A stretch of 64,000 bases of DNA, taken from Bradyrhizobium yuanmingense. GTDB lineage: Bacteria > Pseudomonadota > Alphaproteobacteria > Rhizobiales > Xanthobacteraceae. The notes below the pieces were generated by a model, which made no database searches, had not been told where the DNA came from, and was given only the letters and a program-made list of their open reading frames with translations. The position numbers and the translations under genes were made by a program. The stretch covers positions 1-64,000 of the forward strand of contig NZ_JARFML010000011.1 in assembly GCF_029167105.1 (NCBI RefSeq), given 5' to 3'. Positions 57,504 to 64,000 of the stretch are shown here, in pieces (within the stretch, counting starts at the first letter, position 1; each line of letters starts with the position of its first letter).

Positions 57504-58705
57504 TTCGTCGCCAGCGCCGCCTTGGCCACTTCCGCCATCCAGCTTGATGCCACGGGCAGGATCGCGTCGTTGAAATCGTAGCGCGGGCCGTGCAGCTCGG
57601 CGCCCTCGCGCAACTCGCCATTGCCGATCCAGACGAAGGCGCCGGGCCGCTGCTGCAGATAATGGGCAAAATCCTCGCCGGCCATGCTGGGCGCGAGATC
57701 GCGCCGCACCGGCGCCCGCACCTTCTCCGCGGCGATGCGCGCGAGGTCGGCCTCATCGGGCGTGTTGATCACGACGCCGACACCCCAGACGATCTCGGGC
57801 GTGACCTTGACGCCGAAGCTGGTCGCGATCCCGGCGCAGGTGCGCGCGATGCCGTCGAGGATGACGTCCTTGACGGCCTCGCGGTGGTAGCGCAGCGTGC
57901 CGCGGATGGTGACGCGGCCGGCGATCTGGTTCGGCGCGGTGCCGCCTTCGATCGTGCACAGCGACAGCACGGCGGTGTCGAGCGGATCGACGCCGCGCGA
58001 GGTGACCGATTGCAGTGCGACGATGAGGTGCCCGGCCGCCACCACGGGATCGCGCGTCAGATGCGGCATGCCGGCGTGCCCGGCGTGGCCCTCGATATTG
58101 ATGGTGATGCGTCCGCCGGAGGCCATGACGACACCGTCGTGCACGGCGATGGTGCCGGCCGCAAGGCCCGGCCAGTTGTGGAAGCCGAAGATCCGCTCCA
58201 TCGGAAAACGGTCGAACAGCCCGGCCGCGACCATCGCGCGCGAGCCGCCAAAGCCTTCCTCGGCCGGCTGGAAGATGAAATCGACCGTGCCGCTCCAATC
58301 GGTATCAGTGGCGAGCAGCGCTGCTGCGCCCAGCAGCGCGGCGGTATGGCCGTCATGGCCGCACGCATGCATCACGCCCGATGTCTTGGAAGCATAGGGC
58401 AGGCCGGTGTCCTCGGTGATCGGCAGCGCATCCATGTCGGCGCGCAGACCGACCCGCCTCTGCGCATGGCTGCGTGTCAAGGTCGCGACGATGCCGTGCC
58501 CGCCGATGCCGGCCTCGAAGGGAATGCCGAGTTCGGTGAGCTTGTCCTGCACGAAAGCGGCTGTCTCCTTCTCCTGGAGCGACAGTTCGGGATGCGCATG
58601 CAGATGCCGGCGCCACGCGGTCAGTTTCTGGTGCAGTTCGGGGGACAAGGCAGGGGTCTCTCGCAAGGTGTCGTTGCCGTCAGCATAAAGGATTATCACC
58701 GCCAT
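57500..58705 (-). CDS. M20 family amidohydrolase (hippurate hydrolase/N-acyl amino acid amidohydrolase type)
   Basis: 401 residues from ATG 58705 (MAVIILYADGNDTLRE). The frame runs upstream through the palindromic repeat at 58775-58890, which inflates its apparent N-terminus. Motifs: RRHLHAHPELSLQEKETA (about 31-48), GLRADMDALPI near 87-97 and MHACGHDGHTAALLGAA near 115 with metal-binding His/Asp, HDGVVMASGGR and the C-terminal SMAGEDFAHYLQQRPGAF. It cleaves N-acyl-amino acids, releasing the acid and amino acid, in the cytoplasm. Confidence 0.92.
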   Translation of the reverse strand: MAVIILYADGNDTLRETPALSPELHQKLTAWRRHLHAHPELSLQEKETAAFVQDKLTELGIPFEAGIGGHGIVATLTRSHAQRRVGLRADMDALPITEDTGLPYASKTSGVMHACGHDGHTAALLGAAALLATDTDWSGTVDFIFQPAEEGFGGSRAMVAAGLFDRFPMERIFGFHNWPGLAAGTIAVHDGVVMASGGRITINIEGHAGHAGMPHLTRDPVVAAGHLIVALQSVTSRGVDPLDTAVLSLCTIEGGTAPNQIAGRVTIRGTLRYHREAVKDVILDGIARTCAGIATSFGVKVTPEIVWGVGVVINTPDEADLARIAAEKVRAPVRRDLAPSMAGEDFAHYLQQRPGAFVWIGNGELREGAELHGPRYDFNDAILPVASSWMAEVAKAALATN

Positions 58706-58774
58706 GCACCCCGCGCCCTGGAATGCCTCGCGTGCAGCAATGTCGTTTGGTGCAAGCTCCGGAGAAGGTGCGCT

Positions 58775-58890
58775 CCCTCCCCCGCTTGCGGGGGAGGGTT
58801 GGGGAGAGGGTGTCTCCGCGTTGGGATTCCCCCAGAGGAGAGAGCCCTCACCCGGCGCTTCGCGCCGACCTCTCCCGCAAGCGGGAGAGG
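58775..58890. repeat. GC-rich intergenic hairpin repeat cluster
   Basis: Three stems in a row: CCCTCCCCCGC-TT-GCGGGGGAGGG (58775-58798), CGGCGC-TTC-GCGCCG (58853-58867) and CCTCTCCCGC-AA-GCGGGAGAGG (58869-58890). They fill the gap between the M20 gene and the enolase-superfamily gene. The arms of the first and third are relatives. Such palindromic units occur in many copies between genes in Bradyrhizobium-like genomes. Confidence 0.85.
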
Positions 58891-58905
58891 TTAAGAGCAT
58901 CCAGC

Positions 58906-59994
58906 CTAAGGCACCAGCTTCCCCAGCCCCTTCCAATCGAACCCGATCCCATGCCCGGGCCTGTCAGGCGCCAGCGCCAGCCCGTCCTTCAGCACCAGCG
59001 GATGCTCGATGTACTTGTCGAGCCCGAAGCCGTGCGCCTCCAGATAGGATCGGTTCGGGCAGGCCGCGAGCAGGTGCACGGTGACGTCGTGCGCGCCGTG
59101 GCTCGTGACCGGCAGGTTGAACGCCTCCGCCAGCCGCGCGATCTTCATGAAGGCGCTGACGCCGCCGCAATTGGTGACGTCGGGCTCGGGATAGGACACC
59201 GCGCCGGATGCGATGTAGTTCTTGAACTCCCACAGCGATCGCAGGTTCTCGCCGGCCGCGATCGGCACGCCACCGGCCTGCATAATGCGCGCATGGCCGG
59301 CGACGTCGTCGGGGATGATCGGCTCCTCGAGCCAGGTGAGGTCGAAAGGAACGAAAGCACGCGCGGCGCGGATTGCCTCCTCGACCGTCCATTTCATGTT
59401 GGCATCCGCCATCAGCGCAAAGCCGTCGCCGAGATGCTGCCGCATCGCGGAGATGCGCGCGACATCGGCCTTGAGGTCGGGCCGGCCGACCTTCATCTTG
59501 ATGGCGCGAAAGCCCTTGGCGAGGTTGCCGTCGGTCTGCCTCAGCAGCGCATCGACGGAGAGATCGAGGTCGATGCCGCCGGCATAGCACGGCACGTGCG
59601 CATCGAAGCCGCCGAGCAGGCGGTACAGCGGCAGCTTGGCGCGACGCGCCTTCAGATCCCACAGCGCGATGTCGAGTGCCGAGAGCGCCAGCACCGCCGG
59701 CCCGCCGCGCCCGCCATAATGCAGCCCCCACCAGACGTGATGCCAGATCGCCTCGGTATCGTCGGCCTCGCGTCCTTCGACCAGCGGCGGGATCTCGCGC
59801 TTGAGAATGTCGGCCACAGCCCCGCCGTTGCGTCCGACCGTGTAGGTGTAGCCGACGCCCTCGGCGCCATCGGCATCGCGGATGCGGCAGGTGATCAGCT
59901 CGAACGCCGTCATGTCGCCATGCGTGGAGTCCGACAGCGTGATGGGGAGGGGGATCCGGTAGAGCCCGGTCTCAATGTTTGCGATGCGCGGCAT
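58906..59994 (-). CDS. Mandelate racemase/muconate lactonizing enzyme family protein (enolase superfamily)
   Basis: 362 residues from ATG 59994 (MPRIANIETGLYRIPLPITL). An upstream in-frame extension to 60054 only reads the palindromic repeat. Active-site residues: the Lys166-x-Lys168 pair (AIKMKVG), metal ligands Asp197 (MADAN), Glu223/224 (LEEP) and Glu249 (AAGEN), and the base His299 (SHGAHD). This is the mandelate-racemase subgroup, which abstracts an alpha-proton from a carboxylate, as in racemases and sugar-acid dehydratases. The substrate is unknown. It shares a strand with the M20 hydrolases on both sides. Confidence 0.9.
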   Translation of the reverse strand: MPRIANIETGLYRIPLPITLSDSTHGDMTAFELITCRIRDADGAEGVGYTYTVGRNGGAVADILKREIPPLVEGREADDTEAIWHHVWWGLHYGGRGGPAVLALSALDIALWDLKARRAKLPLYRLLGGFDAHVPCYAGGIDLDLSVDALLRQTDGNLAKGFRAIKMKVGRPDLKADVARISAMRQHLGDGFALMADANMKWTVEEAIRAARAFVPFDLTWLEEPIIPDDVAGHARIMQAGGVPIAAGENLRSLWEFKNYIASGAVSYPEPDVTNCGGVSAFMKIARLAEAFNLPVTSHGAHDVTVHLLAACPNRSYLEAHGFGLDKYIEHPLVLKDGLALAPDRPGHGIGFDWKGLGKLVP

Positions 59995-60015
59995 GTGGCC
60001 TCCCTTCTTCTTATT

Positions 60016-60093
60016 GTAGGATGGGTAGAGCGCAGCGAAACCCATCATCATCAACGTTGGGCGATGGGTTTCGCTACGCTCTACCCATCCTAC
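60016..60093. repeat. Long inverted repeat (31-nt arms)
   Basis: Left arm 60016-60046 begins GTAGGATGGGTAGAGCGC and ends CGAAACCCATC. Right arm 60063-60093 is its reverse complement except for one base (C versus T, still a G:T-type pair in RNA). Loop 16 nt. A strong cruciform or hairpin lying in the gap between the enolase-superfamily gene and the peptidase gene. It also supplied the false N-terminal extensions of frames on both strands. Confidence 0.88.
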
Positions 60094-60119
60094 GCCCTAC
60101 TACACCCTACAGACGCAAC

Positions 60120-61313
60120 TCACCGCATCGTCGCGAGTTGCAGCGCCAGCGCGCAGGCGCGGTCGTATTCGTCGAGATTGATCCATTCGTCGACCGTGTG
60201 CGCCTCGTTCTGGCCGGCACCGAAGGTCACGGTCGGAATGCCGTGGCGGACCATCCAGTTGGCGTCCAGGCCGCCATTGGCGGCGCGCACGTTCGCCGTT
60301 CCGCCCACCGCGGACACCGCCTCGATCGCGCGTTCGACGACCGGCAGGTTCTCCTTCATGCGGAACGGATAATAGTCGGTCTCGGCCTTGAACTTGACCT
60401 TGCCGGACTTGCCTTGCGCGTTGGTGACCTTCTTGGCGGCCTTCTCGAACGCGGCCTTGTAAGCCTTGGTGATCTCCTTGAAGAATTTTCCGTCATGGCT
60501 GCGGCTCTCGCCGCGCACATGCACGTAGTCGGTGACGACGTTGGTGGCATCGCCCGCGGGGCGGCCTTCGCCGCCGGTGACCGGGCCGACATTGCTGGTA
60601 CCTTGCTTCTTGCCCTTCACCACCTTGCCGAACCAGCCGCCGGCCTTCACGTCCGCGAGCGCCAGCGCCATGATCATGGTCGAGGAGATGCCGCGCTCGG
60701 GGGCGACGCCGGCATGCGAGGCGCGGCCGAAGATCTCGACGGTCCAGCGATCGGCGCCGACGGCCCCGATCACGACGTTGGAGGCCGAGCCGCCGTCATA
60801 GTTGAACGCCATCACCGGCTTGCCGAGCTCGTCGAGCTTGACGTGTCGTGCGCCATAGAGCCCGCTCTCCTCGCGCACGCAGAACAGCAGCGTGATCGGG
60901 GGATGATCGAGCTTCTGCTTGGCAAGTTCCGCTGCCAGCGTCACCAGCACGCCGCAGCCGCAGCGATTGTCGCCGCCGAGCGCAGTCTTCGCCTCATTGA
61001 CAATCTTGCGCCCGGACAATTTCGGCTTGGCGCCGGCGCACAGCGGCACCGTGTCCATATGGGTCATGAACATGATGCGCGGCTGGTTGTGCAGCGCGCC
61101 GCGGCCGGGCAGGTCGACGATGAGATTGCCGGTCTCGGTCGGCACCGGAATGCGCGTGTTGGCGTCGTCGAGCCGGATCGCCTTGGCGGGCACGCCGGCC
61201 TCCTTCAGCGCGGCCGTGAGCTCCCGCCCGATCGCCGCCTCCTGCCCGGTGACGCCCTCGACAGTGAGGAAGCGCATGAGACGATCGGTGGCGGCTTTGG
61301 TGTCGACGGGCAT
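60120..61313 (-). CDS. M20 family metallopeptidase (peptidase T-like)
   Basis: 397 residues. Metal and catalytic residues follow M20 rules: MTHMDTVPLCAG near 79-90 (His-x-Asp), GGDNRCGCGVLVTL near 113 (bridging Asp), FCVREESGLYGARHV near 144 (catalytic Glu pair), and EAHTVDEWINLDEYDRA near the C-terminus (final His). The middle carries a dimerisation domain (GRASHAGVAPERGIS). Peptidase T-like members cleave tripeptides or related amides. It is preceded by 67 bp and the MFS gene, also minus strand. Confidence 0.88.
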   Translation of the reverse strand: MPVDTKAATDRLMRFLTVEGVTGQEAAIGRELTAALKEAGVPAKAIRLDDANTRIPVPTETGNLIVDLPGRGALHNQPRIMFMTHMDTVPLCAGAKPKLSGRKIVNEAKTALGGDNRCGCGVLVTLAAELAKQKLDHPPITLLFCVREESGLYGARHVKLDELGKPVMAFNYDGGSASNVVIGAVGADRWTVEIFGRASHAGVAPERGISSTMIMALALADVKAGGWFGKVVKGKKQGTSNVGPVTGGEGRPAGDATNVVTDYVHVRGESRSHDGKFFKEITKAYKAAFEKAAKKVTNAQGKSGKVKFKAETDYYPFRMKENLPVVERAIEAVSAVGGTANVRAANGGLDANWMVRHGIPTVTFGAGQNEAHTVDEWINLDEYDRACALALQLATMR

Positions 61314-61380
61314 GGACTCGAATTCCCCTGATGCGGATGGCAGCGCAGCATCTCCTGCGCTTCCGCATTTCGCAAGGGGC

Positions 61381-62622
61381 TCAGACGCGCTGCGTGTAGA
61401 CCAAGAAAATCAGCACGCCGAGCGCCAGCGCCGCCGCCATGAACAGCAGCACCGCCGGCAGCCCCGCGAGCGCGGCCACCGCGCCGGTGACGGATTGCAT
61501 CAGCGCGGTGCCGAGAAAGAACGCGAGATTGACGGCCGCAAGGGCCTTGCCGGCAACCTGCGCATCGACCAGTTGCCTGGACATGCCGAACAGCAGCGGC
61601 TGCGCCGAGGTGAAGAGCCCGATGAGCACGAACAATGCCAGATCGTAGGAGGGCGGCATGACGTTCACGCCGAACAGCCATGCAACGGCGAAGTGCGGAG
61701 CTCCCAGCGCCATCAGCGCGAGCAGCAGCGCCGCGATCGCGTGCGTGCCGGCAACCAGCTCGCGGCGGCGGCCGAGCCTGCGGTCGATCATGCCGACCAG
61801 TAGCGGGCCTGCGATCATCGCCAGCGTGAACGCGCCGAGCTGGTTGCCGGCCTCGACCCGCGTCAGTCCCTTGATCTCCATCAGCCAGGGCCCGCCCCAC
61901 AGGCCGCGCAGCACCAGCGTGCTCGCCAGCGACACCATCGCCAGCGCGATCACGCCGCGCAGCGGCCGCGACAGGCCGAGCCTGACCACATCGATCATCT
62001 GCGACAGCGGCGAGGACGAGTCCTTTTGCTCGGCCGGCTGGTGCGGCACCAGCGCAAACACCGCGAGCGCCACCACGACGCCGCCGATCGCGGAAATCCA
62101 GAACCCGGCGCGCCAGCCGTAAGCGTCGATCACAAAGGCGAGCGGGCTCGCCGACAGCAGCATGCCGATATTGCCGATCGAGAGAATGGCGCCCGACCAC
62201 AATCCGAACCGCGCCGCCGACAATTGCTTGGCTGCGAGCGTCATCGGGCACATCAGCATGCCCGAGGTGGCGATGCCGAGCAGCAGTTGCCCGACGGCGA
62301 AGCTCTCGGGTCCCGTCGCAAAGCCGGACGCCATCGCGCCGAACACGGTTCCCGCCAGCAGGGCGAGCGCCACCGGCCGCACGCCGAACCGGTCCATCGC
62401 CGCCCCGACCGGGATTTGCGAGGCCGCAAAGGCGAAGTGATAGACCGACGTGAGGCTCGCCAGCGCCTGCGGCTCGATGTGGAAATCCGCCGCCATCAAA
62501 TCGAGGCTCACAGCCGGAATGGTGCGCAGCAATGTGGACAGCATGTGGCCGCAGGCGAGCGCGACCAGCGCGAAGATCAGCGCGCGGGTGGCGGTGCCCG
62601 CGTCGTCGGCGGCGGTGGTCAT
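61381..62622 (-). CDS. MFS transporter
   Basis: 413 residues with 12 predicted membrane helices. The motif between helices 2 and 3 reads GAAMDRFGVRPVAL (about 73-86), the MFS A-like GxxxDRxGxR pattern, and a weak repeat MIDRRLGRRRELV is in the second half near 235. The substrate is unknown. It lies upstream of the peptidase T-like and enolase-family genes on the same strand, so it may take up or export the compound they process. Confidence 0.9.
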   Translation of the reverse strand: MTTAADDAGTATRALIFALVALACGHMLSTLLRTIPAVSLDLMAADFHIEPQALASLTSVYHFAFAASQIPVGAAMDRFGVRPVALALLAGTVFGAMASGFATGPESFAVGQLLLGIATSGMLMCPMTLAAKQLSAARFGLWSGAILSIGNIGMLLSASPLAFVIDAYGWRAGFWISAIGGVVVALAVFALVPHQPAEQKDSSSPLSQMIDVVRLGLSRPLRGVIALAMVSLASTLVLRGLWGGPWLMEIKGLTRVEAGNQLGAFTLAMIAGPLLVGMIDRRLGRRRELVAGTHAIAALLLALMALGAPHFAVAWLFGVNVMPPSYDLALFVLIGLFTSAQPLLFGMSRQLVDAQVAGKALAAVNLAFFLGTALMQSVTGAVAALAGLPAVLLFMAAALALGVLIFLVYTQRV

Positions 62623-62718
62623 GAGCGTCCCGTCCCGGCAATACTCCGGGTGGGGTACATGATCGGGGAGCGCGTGCCAATGGCCGGATCGGCGCGTCGC
62701 CGAAGTGGACCGGTGATA

Positions 62719-62916
62719 TCAGGGTTTATCGGGCGGCAACAGGCCGCGAACGAAGTAATATGCGCTGCACGCGCAAGGCACCGCCAGCGCCGCCCACGAA
62801 AGGGCCCACCAGATGCCGCCTTCACCGACCAGGGCGGCGAGCAGACCGAACAGCGTCACGAGCGCCAGCAGCGCCGGGATCGCCCAGGGTGAGTTCCTTG
62901 TCCGGCCTGTGTTCAT
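62719..62916 (-). CDS. Small membrane protein
   Basis: 65 residues with two hydrophobic stretches (AIPALLALVTLFGLLAALVG and IWWALSWAALAVPCACSAYY) and a short C-terminal LLPPDKP tail. The ATG overlaps the stop of the PepSY gene by 4 bp, so it is translated with it. Small partners of this kind accompany PepSY membrane proteins; the function is unknown. Confidence 0.72.
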   Translation of the reverse strand: MNTGRTRNSPWAIPALLALVTLFGLLAALVGEGGIWWALSWAALAVPCACSAYYFVRGLLPPDKP

Positions 62917-64000
62917 CGGGCAGCCTTGGCCGAGGCTGTTTCCACCAGATCAAGGCGAGCGCCGCCTGCGCGCGATTTGGCAAGCCAGAGGTACAGGCCG
63001 CTGATCAGGATGATGATGGTGACGATGTCGAGCAGCGCCCAGATGATCTTCAGCGGCAGCCCCCCATAGTCGCCGAAATGCAGCGGCTGCGACACGAACA
63101 GGGCCGTTGCGTACCATGGCATGTCGCGAACCGCGACGACTTCGCCGCTGGCCGCATCGATGATGGCCGGCTTGAGGATGCGGCTCGTCAGCGGCGTATC
63201 CCCGGTCAGGAACGCCGCGTAATGGGTGGGGGTGGAGAACGGGGTGCCGGGAAAGGCGAGCGTCATGACGGTCATTCCCGGCACGGCCGCTCGGACATTG
63301 GCGAGCACCAGGTCGACCGGAGCCTTGCGATCGTCCGGCGCCTTGCCGCGATTTTGCGCGGCCATCTCGAGCAGCTGGTTCGACTGCCACATCAGCTCGA
63401 TCGGCGCGGCCAGCGTGTTGATCACGCCCGTCAGCGTGACGATGCCGAACCATGCGAGGGTGATGATGCCGAGCAGATTGTGCAGGTCCAGCCATCGCAG
63501 CCGGTTGCTGTGCCGCTTGCGTATCTCGCCGAATCTGAGCCGCCGCGCGAACGGCCCGTACAGCACCATGCCTGACACGATCGAAAGCGTCAGCAAGAGC
63601 CCCATGCCGCCGAGGAACAACATGCCCTTCGTGCCAGCAAACAAGTCGGCATGGAGCCGCAGCATGATGTAGAGGAAACCTTCATTGGGCTGATCGGCGG
63701 CGAGGGCCTTGCCGGTCCGGATGTCGAACACCTTGTAGAAGAAGGTGTCCGGAGCAGACGTCATGCTGGCGGCCGTCGGTATCTTCAGGATCGGTTTGTC
63801 GCGATCGTAGAAGAGATACGGCACGACCTCGCCCGGCCGCCCGGCAAGCGCCTCGGCGATCATCCTGTCGACCGACGCGCGGCCGCCGGGCCCGGCGACC
63901 TCGTCGATCGCCGGGTTCGGTCCCAGCTCCTCGTGAAAGATGAGGGGCAGCCCGGTGAGACACAGCAGCAGCGCAAAGATCGTGCAGATCAGGCTGCTCC
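62913..64000 (-). CDS. PepSY-associated membrane protein (5' end outside window)
   Basis: At least 362 residues, open to the right window edge. The visible N-terminal part (FALLLCLTGLPLIFHEELGP) is the first membrane segment, followed by a periplasmic region and further helices (MLFLGGMGLLLTLSIVSGMVLYGPF, WLDLHNLLGIITLAWFGIVTLTGVI, in short parts LDLHNLLGIITLAWFG, ending IWALLDIVTIIILISGLYLW). This is the PepSY_TM/PiuB architecture with LHNLLG heme- or iron-related His. Such proteins are tied to siderophore or heme uptake in many bacteria. The remaining N-terminus lies beyond 64000. Confidence 0.88.
   Translation of the reverse strand, partial: SSLICTIFALLLCLTGLPLIFHEELGPNPAIDEVAGPGGRASVDRMIAEALAGRPGEVVPYLFYDRDKPILKIPTAASMTSAPDTFFYKVFDIRTGKALAADQPNEGFLYIMLRLHADLFAGTKGMLFLGGMGLLLTLSIVSGMVLYGPFARRLRFGEIRKRHSNRLRWLDLHNLLGIITLAWFGIVTLTGVINTLAAPIELMWQSNQLLEMAAQNRGKAPDDRKAPVDLVLANVRAAVPGMTVMTLAFPGTPFSTPTHYAAFLTGDTPLTSRILKPAIIDAASGEVVAVRDMPWYATALFVSQPLHFGDYGGLPLKIIWALLDIVTIIILISGLYLWLAKSRAGGARLDLVETASAKAAR

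Noticed and set aside
58706..58936. N-terminal extension of the M20 hydrolase
   Set aside because: The added 77 residues are translated hairpin repeat (PSPQPSPASGGG type). The family start fits the ATG at 58705.
58723..60372. 549-codon plus-strand frame across the enolase-superfamily gene
   Set aside because: It starts in the hairpin repeat and mirrors a gene with all catalytic residues on the minus strand.
1..64000. tRNA, rRNA, CRISPR array, phage or toxin-antitoxin genes
   Set aside because: I looked for cloverleaf ends, regularly spaced repeats and typical proteins and found none I could support.

Overview
This 64 kb window is GC-rich alphaproteobacterial chromosome, most like Bradyrhizobium or a close relative. 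That assignment is inference. It rests on three branched-chain/aromatic-acid (Liv-type) ABC systems, a TRAP transporter, many CoA-dependent catabolic genes, FixK/FNR-type TTGA-N6-TCAA boxes, and GC-rich palindromic intergenic repeats of the kind common in that group. I see no rRNA, tRNA, CRISPR array, insertion sequence or phage gene. The window is almost entirely accessory catabolism and transport.

Layout. (1) 1-3.1 kb: the tail of a LivM permease, a frameshifted acyl-CoA thioesterase, an SMP-30/gluconolactonase-like protein and a GntR/FCD regulator. (2) 3.3-9.1 kb: a TRAP dctPQM transporter followed by a type II dehydroquinase-like protein that lacks two active-site residues, a small unknown protein and a KstD-like FAD oxidoreductase. 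(3) 9.2-11.0 kb: a secreted tannase/feruloyl-esterase-family hydrolase. (4) 11.4-26.1 kb: two convergent operons. The plus-strand one carries a Rieske dioxygenase alpha/beta pair, enoyl-CoA hydratase, SDR, esterase, acyl-CoA dehydrogenase and a SnoaL-crotonase fusion. The minus-strand one carries an FAD oxidoreductase, livF, livG, an acyl-CoA ligase, livH, livM and a binding protein. Both outward promoters carry nearly the same 18-bp element (16/18 identical), and a TetR gene sits beside one copy. I read this as one TetR regulon for uptake, CoA activation and oxygenation of an aromatic or alicyclic acid.

(5) 27.1-39.7 kb: a CHMI-like isomerase, an IclR regulator, ferredoxin reductase and ferredoxin, then divergently a secreted YtcJ-type amidohydrolase, a phthalate-dioxygenase-type Rieske oxygenase, a glutamine-synthetase-family ligase, a binding protein, a barrel-less amidohydrolase remnant and livHMGF. 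Matching GAAC-N4-GTTC palindromes lie at both divergent promoters. This is the best candidate for an undescribed pathway: a glutamylating ligase paired with a complete Rieske electron chain, an amidohydrolase and a dedicated transporter. (6) 39.7-46.2 kb: a very compact LysR / DadA-like / HyuA / HyuB / TctC cassette in which the four forward genes overlap at stop/start, possibly acquired by transfer.

(7) 46.2-47.4 kb: three small hypothetical genes and a perfect FixK box. (8) 47.4-54.2 kb: an SDR divergent from a sugar ABC operon (binding protein, two permeases, no ATPase) with Gfo/Idh dehydrogenase, ThuA-like protein and LacI regulator. (9) 54.2-64 kb: VOC protein, class III CoA-transferase, DUF72, a short hypothetical, M20 amidohydrolase, mandelate-racemase-family dehydratase, M20/PepT-like peptidase, MFS transporter, and a small membrane protein next to a PepSY membrane protein that runs off the right edge. 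Two different hairpin repeats sit between genes at 58.8 and 60.0 kb.

All family assignments come from reading the translated sequence and recognising motifs. No searches were run, so substrates are not established for any pathway.
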